Assembly (NCBI RefSeq): GCF_047948215.1
Contig: NC_134460.1
Span: forward strand, 14,071,501 to 14,135,500
Reading direction: 5' to 3'
Origin: Lycorma delicatula
Taxonomy: Eukaryota; Arthropoda; Insecta; Hemiptera; Fulgoridae
Length of the DNA: 64,000 nt
Both the position numbers and the translations under genes were made by a program. Below the pieces are notes generated by a model. That model was not told where the DNA came from. It saw only the letters and a program-made list of their open reading frames with translations, and searched no databases. This document shows positions 33,578-45,895 of this stretch, piece by piece; the stretch's first letter is position 1; every line of letters begins with the position of its first letter.

Positions 33578-34635
33578 TAATTTGGTTAACTGGCATTTCT
33601 CCCACCACCACCCCATTCGGTCGCTCTAGAGCATAGACCAAATGTTCCGTGCCAAGAACGGCTACTGAGCCTCAAAACGGTTTAGCGACCCAAATCCTAA
33701 AAGCTCCTAGTGAGCTACCTAACGTGCGTGAGCGAATCAAGCAGGGCGCCATACAGCACCCGCTGAAGTGTCCCAATCGCTCACTTGTCAAACATAAAAC
33801 TAGATCGGGGAGGCGCACCCCTTGTACAATTTAAAACTATACGTCAAAAAAAATTTGAAAGACAGCAATTTTGGCTGCCACGCCTCGGTCGCTGTATGCC
33901 AGCTACTACCTGTCCACCATTTAACAGCGCTTGGAGCTGATTTGGCTGATGGCCAGCCCTATTACCAAGGGTTGAACATAGCAACCTCATCGAGGAACTC
34001 CCACATGGTCCGACAGTGCGGCTCTCGCCACACTGCCTCGCCGCTTGTGAGCGGCCAGGTTTCCCTCTGACCTCTAAGTTCCAGGGTGGCTCGGTCTCTG
34101 GACCCGCCAAGGGCCGGGCAGTCGTACATCATATGTACATTAGACTGGACCTCCCCGCAGACACACAACTCATCAGCCACCAGGCGAAACCGAAACAGAT
34201 ATTGGTTCAGATTCACATGGTTGGTGAGCACCTGGGCACCCGACGCCCTTAAAAAGGAACTCGAGGCATACCATCCCCCCAAATCCTGTATAAAATTATA
34301 CAAGGATCTACCCTTAGTCGTGGTGTGCCATTCAAGCTGCCATGCCTCCATCGCGAGGCTTTGTAGCCTTTTCCGCAGACGGGAGATGGGCAACTGGACG
34401 AAATTTTGCTCCGGTGCATTGTGATCACCGTTCCGCTCCGGTTCTGGCCCGGCTCGAAACCGCATCCCAAATGCCTCGGCCTCCCGACCTCTTTGCAACT
34501 TCCACATGGCTGCCCGAATTTTCACCACTAAATCGATTGGGAGAGCCTTTCCCAATACAGTAGTATCCTCGTAGGAGGTATTCTCTCTGGTAATACGAAA
34601 TCCACGTTTTATCGCCGTTAACAGTTTAATTAAGG
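33578..34635 (-). mobile_element. R1-like LINE 3' end inserted in the mariner gene
   Basis: The right-hand part encodes the C-terminus of the LINE protein and the left part (33578-33961) is its 3' untranslated region. The latter matches 46280-46660 in opposite orientation (GGCACGGA...TCTAGAGCGACCGAATGGGG). Mariner sequence continues on both sides. The flanks share only GTTAAC, so a TSD is not certain. GC content is clearly higher than in the surroundings. Confidence 0.8.
33962..34635 (-). pseudogene. C-terminal part of R1-like LINE ORF2
   Basis: About 220 codons are open. The first third, with LTAIKRGFRITRENTSYEDT and LGKALPIDLVVKIRAAMWKL, is the region following the reverse transcriptase in R1/LOA-type LINEs. 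WQLEWHTTTKGRSLYNFIQD follows. The zinc-binding motif CVCGEVQSNVHMMYDCP (C-x-C-x7-H-x4-C) comes next, then the end EFLDEVAMFNPW. RT and endonuclease are absent through 5' truncation. The intact frame suggests a fairly young copy. Confidence 0.83.
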
Positions 34636-35199
34636 AACTTATCACCTTTTTCTGTGTAGCACATCAAAAAATTCCAAAGCAGATCCCATTCGGATTTTTT
34701 TTGTGACGTTCCGTTAAGACGTGCGGGACCCAACGTGCACAAACCTTTCTGAAGCCTAAACGATCATGAACAATGCAACCGATAATAGCTCTTGAAACAT
34801 CTGGAAAAAAAAGGGCCAGGTTGGAAATCGTTGAGCGACGATAGTTTCTAATTCATCATCGACGCTTTTCAACAATTCCTCTGTGGTTATTGAGGGCCTC
34901 CCTGAACGTTCTTCATCATATTCACATTAATTCTGTTTCTTCTAAACCTTTCACACCATTTTCGGACGTTTCTTTTATTCTTTATATTATCACCGTACAC
35001 GGCAACCAACTGCCTATGAATTTCAGCCGGCTTAACGTTTTGATGATTTAAAAAACGCATGACTCCACGTATTTCACAGTCGGCGACAACATCGATTTTC
35101 TTATTCATTTTATAAAGTAATAATTCGCACGTAATCAAAAATAGTACAACGCGATAACTTACAGACAACAATGTAGTGTGTACATTACTAGGGTGGCCA

Positions 35200-37080
35200 T
35201 GAACGACACAGGTTCGCCAACCTTGAGAGAAATTTCCCAGCGGTTTTTACTTCAGAGATGTATATTTTTTAGTCTAGTAAACGGAGGCAGGTACAGTCAG
35301 CCACATCATACGTACAATAACAGTGGCTGTGTTGGTTGAGTCACCGCACCGTACACCGTCGCACTCCTTAAAAAATAAAAATCTATAAAAACTGGAAAAT
35401 GATTTTTAGATATTTATCTGAAGAGTATTTTCATGCCCCATTCTTGTGAATATCTCGTTTAGTGTAGTCGGAAAATTTGCAATCATTATTCACACACACG
35501 CGCGCGCACACACACACACTCACACACACAACCTAAACAATCTCCTACCCCAAACCGTCTCCGTTCCGTCGTGGATAAAAATTAAGTTTATCTCTTCTGT
35601 TATCAAGAAGCTAAAAACATAGCCGCGTTTAAAAAAAAAACAGATCAAAATTCATTTTAATCCTGTAAACTCGGAATTCTAGAAATTATTTTAAAAATAT
35701 TTACATGAAGATTGCACGTTACACGCACAAAAAATCAAGTTGATATCATCATTTGTTATCGAGAAATTAAAAAAGTTGTGAATTCCATTGTTACTCCATT
35801 TTAACTCTATAAACTTGGAATATCAAAGAATTCTTTCTTAATGTGTACTTACAACTAACAAGAACATGTATTCAAATTTTCATCAGTTTATCTTCAGTAG
35901 TTTTTGATTCAGGACAAGTTGCTCTGTAAGTACAGATAAGTAAAGCTTAACAAATTTGCTTAAGTAAAGTCTTCTCTAAATCTAACACCTCCTCCAATTT
36001 AGACTAAAACAAGAAAGTAAAGTTTCCCAAAAATATTTCTGTATTTAAGGTCCGGAGATTATAAGTATGGAAAATTGTAGAAAGTTTTTGATAATTCCAT
36101 ATATATGATATATAAAATTCCAAAAAAATATTTTAAAATATTAAAACCGAACGGAAATACAGCAAAAAAATCATACATTCCAGTTTTTGAAGTAGGGGTT
36201 AATAGTTTCAAAAAAAGATTTGGGTTATTTATATGTGCAATGTAGTTTACGAATTTCTCTAAGTAAAGCTTTTCTTAAAGCGCTTCTGAAGAAAATCGAG
36301 ATTGGTTTTTTCGCGATATTCCTATCCCTCGAACGAATTTTGAAAAAAATATTATGACCAATATCCCATATATAGAAATTCTGTATTTGAGTAAAATTTA
36401 AAAAAAATTGGTTCGGTCAATCCTGAAGTTCAAGGCCAAAAGCAGTGAGACACGCATACGTTCGCATATACGTTTATTCGGTCTAGATGAACTATTTGGA
36501 TCCTAAAGATAAAAATTTTACAAAAATCGCGATACCCCGCGGGTGTTTACTTCATTTATATAGATTGGTGTTACATACTTCTGTTTACAAAAAACAGGTA
36601 GTAATTTTTAAAAAAATAGGTGACTATTGAAATCTGGATAAAAATTGAGAAAAATTAAGTATATGTTATGTTGCAAATACATTATTCATCATCATATGCT
36701 ACGTCAAACTTCCAGGATGCTGAGTGCTAACTTCAAAGAAAACATTACAATCGACTACAGGCAAGTTATTCCATACTTGATCACCTCACTAACGTTTTCT
36801 TGATCTTTCTGAATCACGATATCATTTTAATAGTTAATAACATGAACAAAACGCAATAGATTGTTAATTATATTTTTATTTATTGTTGTTGTATATCGGT
36901 AAATGATTCATGACCTTGATTCTATTAATAAATATTGTACGATTTGAGGTAATTATCATCACGTAATGTATAAGTAATAATTGCTTAATTTATACTCTAT
37001 TTAAAACTGGGATTGCCTGTACAGTAATCTCAAAAATATTTCATTCATTATCCGAGTACCACACAATATAGATCTTTTTT
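35200..37080. other. Intergenic stretch with CA/CG microsatellite
   Basis: No gene. A CACACGCGCGCGCACACAC-type microsatellite lies at 35491-35530. The part 36240-36570 resembles a non-coding interspersed repeat ending with CCCGCGGG near 36536-36543; class unknown. Confidence 0.45.
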
Positions 37081-37222
37081 TTATACGGGACCATCGTTAA
37101 GTATTGCTTCAGGAGATGAAATGAATGATATAATTTTTGTAGCGTGTGAAAATGTCATGCCCGATTGGGATTCGAAACAGGGATCTCAGGAGGAAAGGCC
37201 AAGACGCTACCACGGAAACCGG
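37081..37222 (-). mobile_element. SINE-B (tRNA-derived), diverged copy
   Basis: On the minus strand, GGTTTCCGTGGTAGCG is a degenerate box A region and TTTCGAATCCC a box B. GGGCATGACATTTTCACACG follows, then TTCATTTCATCTCCTGAAGC. It shares this layout with 61330-61500. Confidence 0.65.
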
Positions 37223-39900
37223 CACGCAAGAAAGATTTAACCAAATCTACCAGGATGATCATTCATAATACTTTTATTCTGATTGAAATCTTTGGTATAA
37301 GTGAGCCGAAGGTTTGCCCCTATCTTTGTCAACAGAACTGTCGACTCACTTTAACGGGACGGACGAGCGGGTTTTGTTGTACTATCTAACCGGATGTCAT
37401 CATCCGATTAGTAATAACATGGCACTTTGTATATAAAATGATAACGCAACAGAACGCCGGATACAGCAGTTGGCGAGGGACAAACTTTCAGTTCACGTAT
37501 TGTAGAGAATTAAAGTATTTGTTGGGGTTAAGTCTTGAAGAAAAGAATATCAATTTACTCGGTCAATGCTTTGATAGAAATTACTATTTCTCCTATTAAA
37601 TAATACTAAAAAAATAAGCAATAATAATAATAATAGTATATTCTACTCGTAAACAAGAGAATTAAAAAGTACTTCATACTACATTATCAATTAAAATAGA
37701 ATTTTTTTAAAGAATAATGTGCAATAAAAAGAATATATTAATTGAAACTTTTCAAAAAAATAAAAAAACGTATTCAATAAATAAAGGCTTATATTTATTT
37801 CAATTAAGATGTAATAAATTTTTATTTAATAACTTACCTCAGTTTAAATATAAATATTTCTAAGATTAATGAAAAGGTCACAGTGTTCAGTGTAAATGAA
37901 CATAATTCTTTAGACATGACGATGCATCGTACATCGCTCCTTGTAAACCATCAAGAGAGACGGCATATATATATATATACTTGGTTCATTGTTAGCTTCG
38001 TATATAACTACGGGTGGGCGGGTGGCTGGACAGGACAAAGGAATGCAGTACACATCCTGCAGCATTGCGCTGTTTAGTAGTATAGTTACGCGAGACTACC
38101 CTATAACTATGTATTGACTGGTCAGTTCGACTCATTCATACACAAATAGTTAATAAATTATGCGCACCATTTATTTATTAAAAAAAAAAAAACTTCTAAA
38201 TTGATCATAGATTTTATTTACAAGGTAAAAACTTTCGCCAGTTATTCATCTTTGTAATTACCTCAGCATGTTGTAAAATAACTTTATCCTCTGAATCACG
38301 GCAATAATAGAATCAAGAATTTGTAATAAGATTGATCGATACATAACTATAATTGATAAAAGACAATACTTTTATCGACGCTTTATTATAAATTGTATAA
38401 TAATAAAAATGCAAAGATGTGCTAGTTCTGTAACGATCACGTGCTCTGAATTTCAAAGATTTTATTAACTACGCACCTTAATAAATATTGTGAAAAAATA
38501 TTTACAAACAGAAATTAATTATTAAAAATATTCCAAGGGCTGAATATACCAACAGAAAAATACGAATTATTTTACCAAAAAGAAATAAAATCGTAATTAA
38601 ATAAATTGTATACGTTAATAGAACAGTGATTTTTGGAATAAAATAACCCCATTCTTAATTTCATATTGCTAATTTTAGAAAAGTAATTAAGCATTAAACT
38701 TATCGACAAAGAAATAACCCGTTAATAAACTTCACAGCACTTTAAATCAATTTTCAAAATTTATTTAAACTGTTTTGCAAAAATTAGATAGCATAAATTT
38801 GTTAATTTATTACATCTATTTACACGATCTTAGGTCCTTTGTTAGTACGAAAAGAATTTCTTCCTTATGTCATTAGAAGTTGAAATTTAATGGACATCAT
38901 TTTAAACCGATTAGGTTCATAAAAGAAAAAAATATATATATTGAGATTTTTCAAATATGTTGCCTCTTGAGGTTTCCAGAACTCTTAAATTCATTAATAT
39001 CAAGATTATTTCGTGTTCTAGAAGGTTATAAACAAATAGATCATTATTCTGATCTGAACATAAAAATACATTATAGATCGCGTTCGTATAAGATAAATTA
39101 TAAATATAAAAACAGATTATACGTTAAAAAATTGATTTGAAGTTCACATTAATTATTTGCATACGAACATGTGAAATAATATTAGGTAAATACAATAAAA
39201 ATAAGAAATTACTACAGAATAATTCACAATTCAGAAGCCGCTGTTGAAAATTATTTAATCCATTTATACGTACTCGTTGAACGGGAAGCGGATGAATAAT
39301 TTTTTTTTATTAAGTAGTATTATTAAAAATTCATCTTTCACGTATAAAGGATTCCATAACTCCACTTTCCTTTCCTTCCAAACATTCTCTAACAGCTTTT
39401 ACGTTTTTATTTTTCTTCAAATTAAAGTTTCTCTACCGCGTAATAAAATAACTGGTTTTAATCATTTTAATTTATTTTACGTAATATAACGAATGTATAA
39501 CATAAATGCATTTTTTATTCGGTTTGCGTTTAATAATCTTGTTTGTACATTATATAAATCATTTAAGGAAAGGGTAGATGTAGTAATCCAAAGATAAAAA
39601 AAGGAACTGTCCCACATTTGCTTGGATATCAAGGGAAACCATTATAGAACCTTGAAGCATTACAGAAACATTTAATTATAAAATATAACAATGCAAGTGA
39701 TTAAAATTTATGTAATTATTTAAAAATGCAAAGACATTGTTAATGAAAGGTTTTAATGAAAATTATTTGAGCATATATTTGTGTATACGCTGAACGCGAT
39801 GCAGAGAATTCTGATTGTAATTTTTTGTTTTAATTATTGTTATTTAGACATTTATCGACGGAATATTATTGTTTACGTAAAATAAAATCTTTTAAGTATA
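37223..39900. other. AT-rich intergenic stretch
   Basis: No gene or transposon protein seen. GTATATAAAATG near 37430 followed by GC-richer sequence to 37510 looks promoter-like, but nothing coding follows. Several short open frames (38880-39140, 39277-39489) have K/I/N/F-rich composition without support. Confidence 0.45.
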
Positions 39901-39901
39901 T

Positions 39902-40681
39902 TGTTGCATGTTCGCGACTCCATCAGGATATTGAGAGATTGACAATTGTTTATCTAATTACAATTTATTATTTAAAGAACATAAACAAAATAAGATAAAT
40001 TAATAATAATGACAATAGTAATAATAATAAGCGACAATAATTGTTAGAATAATAACAATAATGGCAACAGAAAACAGTAATAATAATAATAATAAAGATC
40101 AATAATAAACAAATAATCATAGTAATCACAACCACAATAATAATAATAATAATTATTTATTCACAGGTAAATAAATAATGAAAACCAGAATTCAGTCCCA
40201 TTGACAAAAGACATTATCATGACCGCTAGTCTTGAATTAACAACAATAGAACAATAAATTGATAAGACAAATATAAAGTTCTTTTACTGCAAATACCTTT
40301 GTTGTTCACTAATAAAACTACCCTAACAATTTACGAATGAAATTTAGTATATTATATCTTTCACTTATAGTCTTACAGTAAGTCGCCGAACCATTTATTG
40401 TTTTCGTATACTGGAATTACTTGTAACGTCACTTTAATCGCGTCGAACTCGCATAATAACCTCTCTATCGTAGCACTTTCGCCGACTCACATCTCGCAGA
40501 ACTCACATCGCAGACGCACATCATAACGTCTCGCTTAGACTGGCTTCAACTGGTCTTCTCCAGAGTATTTATACTCCTATCTTCTTTACCTGCTGGACCG
40601 GACACAACTCGAAGCGTGAGAATGATTCGCCCTCACACATTCCCATGAAATTCCTACCCTGGTCCGGTAACTCTTCTCACA
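39902..40681 (-). mobile_element. Possible solo LTR-like segment
   Basis: On the minus strand it would begin TGTGAGAAGAGTTACC, has a TATA-like GAGTATAAATACTC at about 40564-40577, GC-richer sequence after it, AATAAA motifs, and could end GCGAACATGCAACA. TG...CA ends and a central promoter fit an LTR. No matching TSD, primer-binding site or coding region was found, so a plain promoter-like segment is also possible. ATT/AAT microsatellites fill 39990-40160. Confidence 0.3.
39995..40160. repeat. Degenerate (AAT)n microsatellite region
   Basis: Several runs of AAT/ATA units, the longest near 40075-40095 and 40135-40152, separated by short unique words. Confidence 0.8.
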
Positions 40682-40689
40682 GAACAACT

Positions 40690-41608
40690 TCTGTTTAGGT
40701 ATGTCAGTGGGCTGTATTAAAAAGGACGATTGTTAAACGAATCTTTTACCTTTACTGAAAGGGTTTCTTTTAGCTCCTTTCTAGATTCCTCCCATTATTA
40801 TATTTTCTATTACTTTCTTCTTAATAGGTAGGAATCCGTTACTCAGGTACGTTATTCTTACAATATTTTAAATAAATTAACGGGAAGATTATTTAAATGG
40901 TTTGGTAATTTATTAAAAATGGCAGTGGATATAATAAGGTCTTTTTCGGTAGTGGAAGTATTTTGTTGCCACTAATACAATAATACTGAATAATTATTTT
41001 TGTTTGTCATCAGTCGTTTAACATAGTTCTCCATTTTTTTTTCTATTTGTGCCAGTTTCGAACCCTCAACATTTTTCTTAATATCTTCGTCTTACATTGA
41101 GCTATTTCTATTTATTGTGACCTTCAGCCTCCTAATAAATCCCACCTCCGCTGCATGTATGTTACTTTCTTGTCTTTTTGCGGTAAACCAGGACTCGCTT
41201 CCATAAAGAACTGGAGTAGCCGTAATCTTACAGAATTTCAATGTAAGATATTAAGAATTGAATGAAATTTTTGATATCTTCTTTCCTCAGTTATTTTTCT
41301 CATACGTTTTTCTTGTCTTCTTTTATCATTTTTACCCAAAAAAAATTTCTTCTAAAACCAAATTCACTAATCCTGGATACTTTAACATAATGTCCTACCT
41401 ACCTTGCTCTTTTTTAATAATTTTTTTCCACAAATTTCTTTTTGTTGTTCATTTCCCTTCCTTATAAATCCATCTTATTTTGTATATGTCCTTTTATACA
41501 GCACATAAAATGTCTCTATTTTTTGTATGTGTCTTTGATCTTTTTGTTGTTTCCCTCTAATGAAACTCTTTATTTTCCATGTAAATATTTTCAAAAATTT
41601 TGTTTCCT
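40690..41608. other. AT-rich intergenic stretch
   Basis: No gene I can support. At 41010-41420 there is a faint resemblance in plan (TTTGTCATCAGTCGTTTAAC) to the reverse complement of a LINE 3' end like family A, so a very old antisense LINE relic is possible. Confidence 0.4.
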
Positions 41609-41620
41609 AATTTTATATCA

Positions 41621-42691
41621 TACTTGGCGTTTATAGACCTAGAAAAGGCTTTCGATAACGTAGACTGGAATAAAATGTTCAGCATTTAAAAATAATTAGG
41701 GTTCAAATACAGAGATAGAAGAACAATTGCTAACATGTACAGGAACCAAACAGCAACAATAACAATTGAAGAACATAAGAAAGAAGCCCTAATAAGAAAG
41801 GGAGTCCGACAAGGATGTTCCCTATCGCCGTTACTTTTTAATCTTTACATGGAACTAGCAGTTAATGATGTTAAAGAACAATTTAGATTCGGAGTAACAG
41901 TACAAGGTGAAAAGATAAAGATGCTACGATTTGCCGATGATATAGTAATTCTAGCCGAGAGTAAAAAGGATTTAGAAGAAACAATGAACGGCATAGATGA
42001 AGTCCTACGCAAAAACTATCGCATGAAATAAAACAAAAACAAAACAAAAGTAATGAAATGTAGTAGAAATAACAAAGATGGACCACTGAATGTGAAAATA
42101 GGAGGAGAAAAGATTATGGAGGTAGAAGAATTTTGCTATTTGGGAAGTAAAATTACTAAAGATGGACGAAGCAGGAGCGATATAAAATGCCGAATAGCAC
42201 AAGCTAAACGAGCCTTCAGTAAGAAATATAATTTGTTTACATCAAAAATGAATTTAAATGTCAGGAAAAGATTTTTGAAAGTGTATGTTTGGAGTGTCGC
42301 TTTATATGGAAGTGAAACTTGGACGATCGGAGTATCTGAGAAGAAAAGATTAGAAGCTTTTGAAATGCGGTGCTATAGGAGAACGTTAAAAATCAGATGG
42401 GTGGATAAAGTGACAAATGAAGAGGTATTGCGGCAAATAGATGAAGAAAGTAGCATTTGGAAAAATATAGTTAAAAGAAGAGACAGACTTATAGGCCACA
42501 TACTAAGGCATCCTGGAATAGTCGCTTTAATATTGGAAGGACAGGTAGAAGGGAAAAATTGTGTAGGGAGGCCACGTTTGGAGTATGTAAAACAAATTGT
42601 TGGGGATGTAGGATGTAGAGGGTATACTGAAAGAAACGACTAGCACTAGATAGGGAATCTTGGAGAGCTGCATCAAACCAGTCAAATGACT
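41621..42691 (+). pseudogene. Reverse transcriptase pseudogene of family A copy 6
   Basis: The start encodes LAFIDLEKAFDNVDWN. A frameshift with stops follows near 41688. 41735-42031 holds GVRQGCSLSPLLFN and FADD. One missing base near 42030 shifts the frame to 42053-42643 (FCYLGSKIT, GSETW, FEMRCYRRTLK). Near 42631 the loss of TG from the usual GAAATGAAACG scrambles the last 20 codons. Confidence 0.87.
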
Positions 42692-42709
42692 GAAGACAAA
42701 AAAAAAAAA
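41621..42709 (+). mobile_element. Family A LINE, 5'-truncated copy 6
   Basis: TSD AATTTTATATCA (12 bp) at 41609-41620 and 42710-42721. The copy begins TACTTGGCGTTTATAGACC in the first catalytic block and ends with TGACTGAAGAC plus about 12 A's. Confidence 0.93.
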
Positions 42710-42784
42710 AATTTTATATCAGCAAATCGTGGGAATGTGATATTTGAAATTTTCAGCTATAAAAAAGTTATTTCAGTAAGGCTA

Positions 42785-42861
42785 TGCTTCACTGAAATTT
42801 GAACCCGGGATAAATAGGAACCCGTATGGAAGGTCAAGTCGCTACCACTCTGCCACGTACT
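42785..42861 (-). mobile_element. tRNA-like SINE fragment (third type)
   Basis: The minus strand reads GTACGTGGCAGAGTGGTAGC (box A-like), then GGGTTCAAATTTC (box B-like) about 45 bp on. Spacing suits a tRNA-derived head. It differs from SINE-A and SINE-B. Too degenerate for a functional tRNA, with no pairing acceptor ends. Confidence 0.5.
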
Positions 42862-42869
42862 TTTAGAAT

Positions 42870-44600
42870 CCTCCTTGGTTTATACATCCACCATAATTTA
42901 GAAACCCAAATGATAAAATTTTGCAGTTTCTGTGTTCTCTTAACTTAATGTTTTAACTCCTAATAATTTTCCATTGTGTCTTGCATTATTATTATTATTT
43001 TTTTTTAATCTCTTCTCTATCGATGATTACATACCGTACATATTCATTTCTAATTTCACCAAAATAATAATATTAACGGCGAACTTTATCATTAATAATA
43101 TTTCCCCTTGAACTAATTTCACCTCAAATTTTCCTTATAGTTTTCTTACTGTAGATTCTATCCACCGTTTAAAAAACAGTAATGATATTCTTCATCTTTG
43201 TTCCATTCCTTACTTAAATATCGATAAATAAATATTTAATATTTAAATAAATAACTATTAAATTATTTTTTTTGTTTTTGTATTATTTTAATCGTTTAAA
43301 AAACAATAAGAAAATAATTATGAAATAAAATTCGTTTTTTACCGTCTTGGCGATGACTCATTCTTTTGGAATGAAATGTGTTATTATAAGGTGAATAAAA
43401 TAAAGAAAAGAAAAAAAAAGATAAGACATCGACCCGCGGTTCTTCCGTTTAAACACTGTTATAATAATAAAGATATTACTACTAAAGCACGATAACAGTT
43501 TGATGTTTTAAGAACATTCTTTGTTTACCGGTATTATTATGAGAGAATTGCTTATGTATTAAACAATAGACCTATAATTTTGACCCTGAAGAGAAAAAAA
43601 GACGGTGTAGAATATAATGCATAGATAAAAGAGTAAGACAAACACTTAGTTATAGAAGAAGAAAAAAAAGGACAGGATCTCATAGTATAGTAGGGTATAA
43701 TAAAATTATTTAATTAAGTTTTATGTTAGTAACTGTACTTCACAAAGTTTTAACGAACACAAATTTGTTATGGTATCTAGAATTTTGTAAGCGAAAGTTG
43801 AATTTTTATCGTGAAGTTTTTTTAATGACTAGTTGATTTTGTACCGTCTAGTAATTCAGCAATGACTTTGACCTTGCGGCAAATAAAATTATTTAATCAA
43901 CGAGTACTTATATTTTAAGTTATGCTTAAATATTTTGCACTTTATTGTATTTCGATAAATCGTGACTTTGGTATTGTATAACAGATTTATTTTTATAACT
44001 AATTTATTTATATTTTTTTCAACCATTAGAAATGCTAATTAATTATTAATTTACTGAGAATTTTCTACCAACTATGATTTTCTTTTACGTGAGGTGATTT
44101 CTGCAGTTTTCAATATTATTGATTCGATTTTAATATAACCTTTATAGTCGGAAACCTTAATAATCATCAGGATACAAAATTTCAGAAAGTTTACAAGGTG
44201 GTTCATCATTTCTTTTTCAATAACCTTTAAGATTCATTGGAATTCTTCAAATCATTTGATAAATACCTGAACTGGATCTAAACAATTATGCGGTCTGTCA
44301 ATGTCATGCTTGTTCTATTATTGCTAACATAGAAATTACTATTTTTTTAAGCAAGTGAAAGCAGGTTGAAAAACAATTTTCAAATGTAAAATATTTAAAC
44401 TTACGGGTAAAAGATGTTGGATACATGCACATCAAATAATATATCTCCATCCGTCTTTAAGATATATATCTTTATTTAAAAAGCACAAACTGGTAGGTAG
44501 GTGGAAAATAAAGCGAGGTAGGGTATTTGCGCTCGTGAATTTCTTGTTTGTTTAATGTCCTGAAGCATTTTCTTAAGTTCTGCTTACACCTCTGGACTGT
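42870..44600. other. AT-rich intergenic stretch, no gene seen
   Basis: No coding, RNA or transposon features recognised. Confidence 0.55.
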
Positions 44601-44605
44601 TTATA

Positions 44606-44896
44606 CCTTTTTTCCTGTTTAGCCTCCAGTAATTACCGTTTAGATAATACTTCAGGGGATGAATCAGGATGATATGTATGAGTGTAAATGAAGTGTAGTC
44701 TTGTACATTCTCAGTTCGACCGTTCCTGAGATGTGTGGTTAATTGAAAAACCCAACCGCCAAAGAACACCGGTATCCACGATCTAGTATTCAAATCCGTG
44801 TAAAAATAACTGGCTTTACTAGGACTTGAACGCTGGAACTCTCGGTTTCCAAATCAGCCGATTTAGGAAGACGCGTTCGTCACTAGACCAACCCGA
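44606..44896 (-). mobile_element. SINE-A copy
   Basis: Nearly full length: head with GGTTGGTCTAGTGACG (one change in box A), box B GTTCAAGTCC, CCGGTGTTCTTTGGCGG and tail GGCTAAACAGGAAAAAAG. Confidence 0.82.
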
Positions 44897-45029
44897 TTGG
44901 TTGGACCCTGAAACCTAATGATTTTCAAAAAACCCATACACCATTTTTCACACGGTCACTACACTTTCCTCTTTAATACGGCCGGTAAATAAAAATGGTA
45001 TGTAGAGATTTAAAACACGGAGACAATTT

Positions 45030-45418
45030 AAAACACGCATTTCAAGTCTCTGGCATCGAACAGCACCTGACCAAATCGCTGCCACATGAAGCACGGCGTG
45101 GGTTGCGGTACAAATGCTCGCACATCTAGATGGTACATAGCTTTTTTCCTATTTAGCCTCTGGGAATTACAGTTCAAGTATTACTTCAGAGGATGAATGA
45201 GGGTGATATGTATGAGTGTAGTTTTGTACAGTCTCAGTTCGACCGTTCCTGAGATGTGTGGTTAATTGAAACCCAACCGCCAAAGAATACCGGTATCCAC
45301 GATCTAGTATTCAAATCCGTATAAAATTAACTGCCTTTACTAGGACTTGAACGTTGCAACTCTCGACTTCGCAATCAGCTGATTTGGGAAGACGCGTTCA
45401 CCACTAGACCAACCGGTT
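45030..45418. repeat. LINE-ORF1/SINE composite repeat, copy 1
   Basis: 45030-45133 is a piece of the jockey-like ORF1 sequence (the strand opposite its coding sense). 45139-45418 is an adjoining SINE-A copy in minus orientation. The same junction (ACA-AGC-TTTTTTCCTATTTAGCC) recurs at 54.41 kb, so the two repeats moved or were duplicated together. Confidence 0.75.
45139..45418 (-). mobile_element. SINE-A copy in composite
   Basis: Tail CTAAATAGGAAAAAAG at the left, head at the right with GTTGGTCTAGTGGTGAACGC. Close to the SINE at 54.4 kb in the tail half. A fold-back palindrome follows the head (45413-45460). Confidence 0.8.
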
Positions 45419-45460
45419 TTACAGAGTACAACCCACCGGGTTGGACTCTGTAAAAACCGG
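45413..45460. repeat. Fold-back palindrome at SINE head
   Basis: CCGGTTTTACAGAGT and ACTCTGTAAAAACCGG are complementary apart from one extra A. The loop carries CAACCC-ACC-GGGTTG, itself a small hairpin that repeats the SINE head motif in inverse orientation. Confidence 0.7.
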
Positions 45461-45785
45461 GTACCTGGAAAGAAACTCTTAACCCCCCTGTAACTTTTTT
45501 TATAATTGAGATAAAACGTTACGGTTTGCGGCATTCTTCCTTATACCGAGGGGTTACTTCAATGAACGTATATTTCACTCTTTTTTTATTTGATACACCA
45601 AGAGGCAGGGGTGACTAAAATATTTCAAATGGGACCGATGGTTATTTGATATATATTGTAAAGAGCTCGATGAGACGAGAAAAATTATACAATTAAAGCT
45701 AAAGTCTGATCCCCTAATCCAAAATGGCGGCCAACAATATGTTTCAGATAGCTACAAATGGGGTTAAATTTTTTTTTTGTCTAAG

Positions 45786-45894
45786 AATGCATTTTAATCG
45801 ATCATATATTTTCCATTTTGTTCGATAACCTTTTCCCATCTTTCTAGCGACTTCATGATTCCGTATTTCCTGAACTTCTGGTCCTTATCAACAA
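45786..45894 (-). pseudogene. Mariner-like transposase C-terminal fragment
   Basis: The minus strand reads VDKDQKFRKYGIMKSLERWE then KVIEQNGKYMID and a stop, the usual carboxy-terminal end of mariner transposases (GIMKLPERWQKxxxxxGxY in relatives). It ends where the R1-like LINE begins. Only about 35 codons remain. Confidence 0.6.
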
Positions 45895-45895
45895 T

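Larger units (their letters stand above)
33093..35108 (-). pseudogene. Mariner-like transposase pseudogene, split by a LINE
   Basis: The N-terminal part (35108-34640) starts MNKKIDVVADCEIRGVMRFL and contains the helix-turn-helix blocks PAEIHRQLVAVYGDN, NVRKWCERFRRNR, ITTEELLKSVDDE and LGFRKVCARWVPHVLTERHK. The C-terminal part (33580-33093) has INTEIYCEILRKLRRAI, GVVLVHGNARPH (relatives have HDNARPH, so the second catalytic aspartate is glycine), YSPDLAPSDYRFF (third catalytic D) and a stop at 33093. Between them is an R1-like LINE, and part of the catalytic core with the first aspartate is missing. The gene is dead by insertion, deletion, stops and the lost aspartate. Confidence 0.85.

Noticed and set aside
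34016..34563. Several plus-strand frames in 33.8-34.6 kb
   Set aside because: Antisense to the R1-like LINE protein, which has the zinc motif in the minus frame.
40075..40160. CRISPR-like array
   Set aside because: Simple AAT microsatellite without regular spacers; the window is eukaryotic.
45030..45130. Independent coding gene in the region before the SINE
   Set aside because: It matches the jockey-like ORF1 relic at 54.3 kb and is only about 100 bp long.
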